Of a DNA stretch of 64,000 nt, positions 59,367-64,000 are shown in pieces. How positions within the stretch are numbered: position 1 is the stretch's first letter; each line of letters opens with the position of its first letter. Source of the DNA: JBOGUF01 sp050696075 (GTDB lineage: Bacteria; Chloroflexota; Chloroflexia; Thermomicrobiales; UBA6265); NCBI GenBank assembly GCA_050696075.1, contig JBOGUF010000196.1:12223-76222 (forward strand). Direction: 5' to 3'. Below the pieces are notes generated by a model. That model was not told the DNA's origin. It saw only the letters and a program-made list of their open reading frames with translations, and did not search any database. Position numbers and translations under genes: made by a program.

Positions 59367-60194
59367 ATGGACGTAGCCGTGGCGGGTCTCATTGACGTCG
59401 TCGTGAGCCTTGGCGCTGCTCTTGTGGTCTCCTGGCTCGCGTATCGGCGGGGAGCGCTGTCCACCGACGGCTTGATCGCCGCGACTGTCGCCGGCGCAAC
59501 GGTCGTCGTCGCCGGCGGGTGGGCATGGGGCGCGATCCTGATCGCCTTCTTCGTCTCCTCGTCCGTCCTCTCACTGCTACGCGAGAAACGGCGGCCGGGG
59601 GAGACGATCACAGCACGCGGCCGTCGGCGAGACGCCGTCCAGGTGATCGCAAACGGGGGAATCGCGATGCTGGCGGCGGTCTTTGCGCCGCTCACCGATC
59701 ACCCGGCCGCGTTTGGCGTGTTCGCGGGCACGGTCGCCGCCGCCACGGCTGACACATGGGCCACGGAGATTGGCGGACTCGCCGGCAAGAGCCCGCGACT
59801 CATCACCACGGGCCAACCGGTTGCTCCAGGCACGTCGGGCGGGATCTCGATCGCTGGTAGTCTCGGATCAATTGCTGGGGCGTCGCTCATCGGGGCGCTG
59901 GCGGCCCTGGCGGTCGGACTAGGCTGGATCGACACGTCCGCGTCCATCCTCTGGGTGTTTCTGGCCGGCCTGGCCGGCGGTGTCTTCGGATCGCTGGGAG
60001 ACAGCCTGCTCGGCGCGACGGTGCAACTCCAATACGTCTGCCTCCGATGCCATGAAACGACCGAGCGACGGGTCCATTGCCGCGGGGCGACGACGCGACG
60101 ACTTCGAGGAATCAACTGGATCACCAATGACACCGTCAACGCGGCCGCAACGCTCGCTGGCGGTGTCATCTCGGCCGCAATTGTCACGCTGTAG
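59367..60194 (+). CDS. DUF92/TIGR00297 integral membrane protein
   Basis: 275 residues with six to seven membrane helices. Family blocks: the ADTWATEIGGLAGKSPRLIT loop (DTxxxE-G), VAPGTSGGISIAGSLGSIAG, GGVFGSLGDSLLGATVQLQY, the Cys pair CLRCHETTERRVHC and the terminal INWITNDTVNAAATLAGG. Homologues include plant VTE6/cyanobacterial phytyl-phosphate kinase and many uncharacterised prenyl- or lipid-phosphate related proteins. A CTP-dependent polyprenol or lipid kinase role is an inference. It stands alone between tRNA-Lys and the convergent surface-protein gene. Confidence 0.88.
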   Translation: MDVAVAGLIDVVVSLGAALVVSWLAYRRGALSTDGLIAATVAGATVVVAGGWAWGAILIAFFVSSSVLSLLREKRRPGETITARGRRRDAVQVIANGGIAMLAAVFAPLTDHPAAFGVFAGTVAAATADTWATEIGGLAGKSPRLITTGQPVAPGTSGGISIAGSLGSIAGASLIGALAALAVGLGWIDTSASILWVFLAGLAGGVFGSLGDSLLGATVQLQYVCLRCHETTERRVHCRGATTRRLRGINWITNDTVNAAATLAGGVISAAIVTL

Positions 60195-60204
60195 CATCGG
60201 ACGC

Positions 60205-60237
60205 AAAAGAAACGGCCGACTCCAGGGAGTCAGCCGT
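60205..60237 (-). terminator. Rho-independent terminator of the LPATG protein gene
   Basis: An 11-base stem (ACGGCCGACTC with GAGTCAGCCGT, one wobble) around a four-base loop at 60212-60237 is followed on the reverse strand by TTTCTTTT (complement of 60205-60212). It lies 25 bases past the surface-protein stop and just past the end of the convergent DUF92 gene. Confidence 0.8.
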
Positions 60238-60262
60238 TCAACGATACGCAGTTTACCTCGGA

Positions 60263-62527
60263 TCAGACGGTTCGGCGGCGCAACGCATTGAGGGCGGCCG
60301 CGGCGAAAAGGACCAAGAAGGACCCAGTGAGGCCGAACGTGGCGGTCGCGCGCGGATCGACGCTCGCGACGCCCGTTGCGGGCAGCGTGGTGACATAGAG
60401 GTCGCCCGTGCCGGTCGGTGAGCCGCCGCCGGTGCCGTCTCCGCCGCCGCCGGGCTGGCCAGTGCCGCCGTTGCTTCCGCCCGTGCCATCGTTGGGGCCA
60501 CTGGGGTTGGGCGGCGCACAGCTATAGACTTCAACATTGGTGGTAGTGGCCACACTGACGGCGAACCCGCCGCGGGCATCGGCGCCCTCCGCGAAGACAG
60601 CGCAGACGTCAGCGCCACCGGCGACCGAGTAGCCGCCCGGAACCACCTGGCTCCAAACGATGATGCCGCCCCCGCTGCCGGTCGTCGAATCGACGACGTT
60701 GCCGCCGCCGTCGAAGAGCGTCAGGGGCGAGTTCGCGTAGGGCCGGCGGCAGCCGTCCGAGAAGGCGGCGTAGTTCGCCGGATCGACGTCGCCGAACGAC
60801 GGATCGTCGCAGTAGCGGTTCTGCACAACGATCCGGCCGGTCAGGACGACTTGGTGAACGGTCGCGGCCGTCACGGTATCCACGGCCACCGTTACGGTTG
60901 CTGAGATGCCGGAGGCGACATCGGTCAGGAGATAGTCTCCCGCGCGCAACTCGAAAAGTGCCTCGCCATCCGATCCGAGGGTGAAGTCCTGGGAGGCGCC
61001 GCCAGTACCGTCTCCGTCTTCGGACAAGCTCATATCGCCATCGCCGGGGCCGCATCCTGGGCCGCCGGACCCCGGCGCGGAATCGACGGTGATCGTGAGG
61101 CCCTCTTCGTCACCCTCGGTGCAAAGGAATCGGGTGACAGTGAGCGTTCCGGTGGGCTGTGGTATGTAGTCGACCACCACGACGACGGTGAGCGAATCGG
61201 GCTCGACCGTGAGGCCGGCCGACGCGCCGGAGTCGTCGATAACCGTGTAGTCGCCGGCCGGCACCGTGCCGCGCCAACTGCCATCGCTGCCGGTCTGGAC
61301 CACGAGCTGCCCGCCCGGCAGGAGATCGCCCTCGATCGTGAAGAGCGCCCCGCTGGTCGGCACACAGGACGACGAAGCGCCGGCGAGCGTCCGCGGACCG
61401 ATCACGTTGAACTCGGTTCGAGGCTCGTCGTCCGACGTGGGGCAGGAGCCGTTCACGATTTGGAGATTGCCGGTTTCGGTACCGCCGACCAATAGGTGAA
61501 CGAAGACGACGCCTGATCCGGCTTCGACTGAATCAATCGTCTGATGACCGCCGAGCGGCACGTAGCCGGACGGGACGGTCGATACCACTTCTTCGATGAC
61601 AACCGACGAACCCTCTTCGGCGTCGAAGGTCGCCAGACCCGAAGCGTCGGTGAAGACTTGGAGGAACGTCTCGCCGTCGATGGCAACGTCAAAAAAGACA
61701 CCCTGCGCCGGTGCACACTCCGTTGCGGGATCCTGTGTGTCCTCGACCGTATCGCAATTGTATGCCTGGATAGGAACCGACACGATCGCGGCCGCCGCGA
61801 CATCGTCGGTTTGGGCCGTTTCGGCCTGGCCGGCCGGATCGCCGGTCCCGTCGGTGACGGGGGCGGGCACGGCAACGGGCGTGCCGGTGGCTAGGGATTC
61901 CTCCCCATTGGAGGAGCCATCGACGGTCGTCCCATCGCCTTCCGTGGCCGCTGCTGATTCGGCCGGGACTTCGGGCACGACCTCGAACTCGCCGTTCTCG
62001 CTCGGCGGAGAGATCGTGGGCGGATCGACCAAGGGGTCGTCAACGACCGTGGCGTTGCTCTCGCTACAGACGATGCCGCTGCCGCCGGCGGCTTGCGCCG
62101 CCCCGTTCGCTTCGACGAGATAGGAACCGCCGCCACCCGGTTGCGCAAATCCTTGCAGAACGATGGTCAGCGATGGGGTCCCGCCGGTCGATGCGGCACT
62201 GAAGCCACCGTCACCAGTGGCCGCTCCCGTGCTGCTGACGACTGAGGCGCAGAGGGTGTCAGGAAGAACGACGACTGCATCGACGACGCCGGTCTCCGAA
62301 AGCGCGGAGAAGGTGCAGGCCGTTTGGTTGAGCGCCGCGTCGTACGCGCAGGTAACGTCGATGCTGGTCGAGGCGACGCTGGACTCCGAGGACGCGGGTG
62401 CCGCCGCTTGCGGGGTCGCGCTCGCTGGGGATTCCTGGGCGCCAACCGGGATCGGGCTCAGACTAATCAGTGCCATGAGCACGACTAAGGCAACGCCTAG
62501 GCGCACGCTCTTCGCGAGTCCCTGCAT
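60263..62527 (-). CDS. LPATG-anchored modular surface protein with SpaA/Cna_B-like domains
   Basis: 754 residues. Signal peptide (residues about 1-31, ending VGAQE), Ser/Ala/Thr-rich spacer, then several beta-sandwich modules. At least four modules open with a strand ending in a Cys (IQAYNCDT, LQIVNGSCPT, LTVTRFLCTE, IVVQNRYCDD), and hold transthyretin-like motifs such as FFDVAIDGETFLQVFTDASG and GSDGSWRGTVPAGDYTV. The C-terminus is a Gly/Thr-rich spacer, LPATG, a membrane helix and RRRTV: a complete sortase signal. It should be anchored outside the cell, probably by the sortase at 26268-26939. The ATG follows GGGGGGAGGG. Its exact role (adhesin, matrix) is unknown. Confidence 0.85.
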   Translation of the reverse strand: MQGLAKSVRLGVALVVLMALISLSPIPVGAQESPASATPQAAAPASSESSVASTSIDVTCAYDAALNQTACTFSALSETGVVDAVVVLPDTLCASVVSSTGAATGDGGFSAASTGGTPSLTIVLQGFAQPGGGGSYLVEANGAAQAAGGSGIVCSESNATVVDDPLVDPPTISPPSENGEFEVVPEVPAESAAATEGDGTTVDGSSNGEESLATGTPVAVPAPVTDGTGDPAGQAETAQTDDVAAAAIVSVPIQAYNCDTVEDTQDPATECAPAQGVFFDVAIDGETFLQVFTDASGLATFDAEEGSSVVIEEVVSTVPSGYVPLGGHQTIDSVEAGSGVVFVHLLVGGTETGNLQIVNGSCPTSDDEPRTEFNVIGPRTLAGASSSCVPTSGALFTIEGDLLPGGQLVVQTGSDGSWRGTVPAGDYTVIDDSGASAGLTVEPDSLTVVVVVDYIPQPTGTLTVTRFLCTEGDEEGLTITVDSAPGSGGPGCGPGDGDMSLSEDGDGTGGASQDFTLGSDGEALFELRAGDYLLTDVASGISATVTVAVDTVTAATVHQVVLTGRIVVQNRYCDDPSFGDVDPANYAAFSDGCRRPYANSPLTLFDGGGNVVDSTTGSGGGIIVWSQVVPGGYSVAGGADVCAVFAEGADARGGFAVSVATTTNVEVYSCAPPNPSGPNDGTGGSNGGTGQPGGGGDGTGGGSPTGTGDLYVTTLPATGVASVDPRATATFGLTGSFLVLFAAAALNALRRRTV

Positions 62528-62891
62528 GTGGGCCCTCCCCCCGGGGTATGGTTGGATGGTGACGCCGCGCGGCGAGCTGCCGCTTCCGCGAGGTGCGGAT
62601 AGGTCGCGGAGTGACGCCTTCGCAATGCCGATGCCCTCACGTTCCGTGACAACGCGCGCTCCCTCATCGCTGCCTCATCGCGGGATGCAGGGCAATGGCT
62701 GGGTATGCGAATTCATCCCTAGATGCATCCTATCAATTTTTGTCGGGTTCGGCAACTGGCAAGACGCCGACGCGACAAGGCGGCAAGGCGGGCGCAGGGG
62801 TGGCTTTCGAGATTGGCGCTTTGCGCTTTTGTTCGTGACGAGTCTTCATTGATTGGACCACCCTGGACTGAAGTCCGGGCTCAGTGACGGA

Positions 62892-62910
62892 AGTCGGCTG
62901 AAAGCCGACT
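62892..62910. repeat. Small GGCTGAAAGCC-type hairpin
   Basis: AGTCGGCT-GAA-AGCCGACT is a perfect eight-base stem with a GAA loop. A similar smaller one, GGACTGAAGTCC, lies just upstream (62865-62876). Such paired words are typical of dispersed palindromic repeats; more copies elsewhere in the genome would confirm it. Confidence 0.5.
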
Positions 62911-63045
62911 GGCAAGCGGACCGGGTGCGCCGATCCTTCGGGCGCATGCTTGATCAGGCCCGCACCCTCGCCGGATGTGCCGCTTTGGAGCGACGATATC
63001 AGAACAGGTGTGCGCTTTTTTGGCAACCGGTTCGTCGTCGGGGCT

Positions 63046-63212
63046 CGTCGTAGGGGAGGGACCTGTGCCCTCCCCTCGGCCAACGGCCGACATGCCGCGC
63101 CAGCGGCCCCTGCGACCACACGCATGCGGCCGCGCCAATGAGAACTGACGGCCGGCACGCCGGCATGTCGCGCTTCGCGCGACGGGAGGGCGCGGGTCCC
63201 TCCCCTACGACG
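63046..63212. repeat. MITE-like element with 29-base terminal inverted repeats
   Basis: 63046-63074 and 63184-63212 are inverted copies with 27 of 29 bases identical (CGTCGTAGGGGAGGGACC at the outer end). A second inverted pair, CGACATGCCG at 63088-63097 and CGGCATGTCG at 63161-63170, lies inside. The total length of 167 bases, with no coding capacity, fits a non-autonomous palindromic element. No target-site duplication is obvious. Confidence 0.7.
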
Positions 63213-63331
63213 GAACGACGGACGGGCGCGGTCGCGGATCTCGCCCCGACGACGAACCGGGTCGCCCAAAGAACTTGACGCGCACCCTTGGGGCGTGAGC
63301 GAAGCCGGGCGGGTAGGGATCGGCTGGAAGG

Positions 63332-63364
63332 AACAACGCCCGGGCAGATTGCCCGGGCGTTGTT
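63332..63364 (-). terminator. Perfect 15-base hairpin terminator after the Gly-rich LPATG gene
   Basis: AACAACGCCCGGGCA-GAT-TGCCCGGGCGTTGTT is a perfect 15-base stem with a three-base loop, ending in a GTTGTT tract on either strand. It is about 55 bases beyond the stop of the surface-protein gene. Confidence 0.8.
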
Positions 63365-63418
63365 TGTTGCGTGGTTCTCTGGTGCGGCAGGGGCCGAAGC
63401 CCCTGCCGTCCGAAGAGG

Positions 63419-64000
63419 CTAGGCCGCGCGGCGGAGGGTGACGCCGGCCGCGCCGAGGAGCAGCAGCCCCAGGAGCGCAACCAGCATGAGCCCACCGCTT
63501 TGCTCAGCCATCGTGCCGGCGCCGGTCGCGGGGAGGGCCTTGACGCTGGCGACCTTGGCCGCGTCGCTGGCGCCGTTGCCGTCGCCCACGCCGTTGCCAT
63601 TGCCATTGCCATTGCCATTGCCATTCCCGTTGCCAGGACCGGGGCCAGGACCGCCGGTGTCCGGCCCGGGGCAGTTGCCGGTGCAGTCGCCGCCGACGGC
63701 GCCGAAGCAGTCGCCGGTGCAGTCGCCGGTCACGTCCCCGAAACAGTCGCCGGTGCAGTCACCATCGACGTCGCCGTCGCAGTTACCGGTGCAGTCGCCG
63801 TCGAGCGTCGGCCCGCAATCACCGGCATCGTTGTCGTCGACGCAGTTCTGGAAGTCGAAGCCGATCCAGGCGCCCGAGAAGGCCTCGGCGTTGGCGTTGC
63901 CGCCGTGGCCGCCGGTGCCATCACCGGAGACGGCCGCGCCGCCGTCGCCACCGTTTCCGGCGTTGCCGCCGGAGCCGCCAGCCCCGTCGCCGCCGATGGC
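63419..64000 (-). CDS. Gly-rich LPATG surface protein with DCTGxC repeats (N-terminus beyond window)
   Basis: The reverse frame is open to the window edge (193 residues visible); an internal GTG at 63733 is not the real start. Visible order: Gly/Asn-rich PE_PGRS-like sequence (GGDGAGGSGGNAGNGGDGG), an aromatic patch (AFSGAWIGFDFQNC), four 12-residue repeats of GDCTG(D/N)C, a Gly-Pro and then Gly-Asn tract, and the sorting signal LPATG with a membrane helix (LMLVALLGLLLLGAAGV) and TLRRAA. It is a second likely sortase substrate. The Cys pairs could bind metal or form disulfides; the Asp-rich context also suggests calcium. Function unknown. Confidence 0.85.
   Translation of the reverse strand, partial: AIGGDGAGGSGGNAGNGGDGGAAVSGDGTGGHGGNANAEAFSGAWIGFDFQNCVDDNDAGDCGPTLDGDCTGNCDGDVDGDCTGDCFGDVTGDCTGDCFGAVGGDCTGNCPGPDTGGPGPGPGNGNGNGNGNGNGNGVGDGNGASDAAKVASVKALPATGAGTMAEQSGGLMLVALLGLLLLGAAGVTLRRAA
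63591..63635. repeat. Hexanucleotide microsatellite encoding a Gly-Asn tract
   Basis: Five successive GCCATT units (AATGGC on the coding strand), flanked by near copies, encode the (Gly-Asn) run before the sorting signal. Six-base units keep the reading frame when the copy number changes, so the tract length could vary without loss of the protein. Confidence 0.7.

Larger units (their letters stand above)
62528..63418. other. Intergenic region with repeats, no gene
   Basis: This 891-base gap between the two surface-protein genes holds no credible coding sequence. From left to right it contains the ribosome site of the first gene, an A/T-rich patch near 62690-62750 that may hold its promoter, tandem small hairpins (62863-62910), a MITE-like element (63046-63212) and a strong terminator (63332-63364). 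Confidence 0.6.

Noticed and set aside
63591..63733. CRISPR or satellite array in the Gly/Cys-rich repeats
   Set aside because: The repeats keep frame and code for GDCTGxC and Gly-Asn within an open frame that ends in a sortase signal.

Overview
This is a 64 kb stretch of a high-GC bacterial chromosome that is nearly all coding. The most likely source is Chloroflexota, probably the Thermomicrobia/Sphaerobacter side. That is an inference from several traits seen together: high GC, a compact nuo operon without NADH-module genes, a sortase with LPATG surface proteins, frequent GTG/TTG starts behind GGAG-type ribosome sites, and abundant intergenic inverted-repeat elements. No rRNA gene is present, so the placement is not firm.

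Layout. 1-934: 5'-truncated-by-window 23S rRNA uracil methyltransferase (RlmD type), divergent from a tight seven-gene histidine operon, hisG-C-B-H-A-F-I(E) (1109-6832), in which most cistrons overlap by ATGA. 6829-8997: an exopolysaccharide pair (Wzz-like protein and polyprenyl sugar-phosphate transferase). 9131-18623: HIT protein, MFS transporter, PEP carboxykinase, a membrane glycosyltransferase, P5C dehydrogenase, a VOC protein and upp. 18615-24474: PIG-L deacetylase, an orphan sugar-ABC ATPase, KDG-type kinase, GNAT protein, thrB and thrC. 24652-26151: an A/T-richer accessory islet with a HigB-like toxin, a HigA-like antitoxin with a long C-terminal tail, and an unknown third gene. 26268-30778: sortase, enolase-superfamily enzyme, slipin and NfeD protease. 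30856-43179: Nudix and GNAT genes, then nuoN-M-L-K-J-H-D-C-B-A read leftwards. 43384-45509: KtrB/KtrA-type potassium uptake. 45713-50745: Pcm methyltransferase, a sugar ABC transporter (binding protein plus two permeases, no ATPase) and a YesL-like membrane protein. 50897-58875: glycogen-debranching-like glucosidase, VOC protein, YtcJ-type amidohydrolase, a small leader-peptide-like protein, fused AccD-AccA, a cytidylate-kinase-like/BON fusion and a small unknown protein. 59166-60194: tRNA-Lys(UUU) and a DUF92 membrane protein. 60263-64000: two LPATG-anchored surface proteins, the second cut by the window edge.

Genes that probably work together: the ATPase at 19454-20560 could energise the ATPase-less ABC operon at 46617-49873; the sortase at 26268-26939 could anchor both LPATG proteins; NfeD and slipin form the classic membrane protease pair; KtrA gates KtrB; ThrB and ThrC finish threonine synthesis. 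The complex I operon encodes A-D, H and J-N but not E, F, G or I, so the remaining parts must lie elsewhere or be replaced.

The two most unusual signals are (1) the toxin-antitoxin-third-gene islet, whose layout resembles toxin-antitoxin-chaperone systems but whose third protein is not recognisably SecB, and (2) a family of intergenic elements built of 7- or 9-base repeats arranged as inverted pairs. Four of these sit between cistrons of the nuo operon and one lies between convergent genes.
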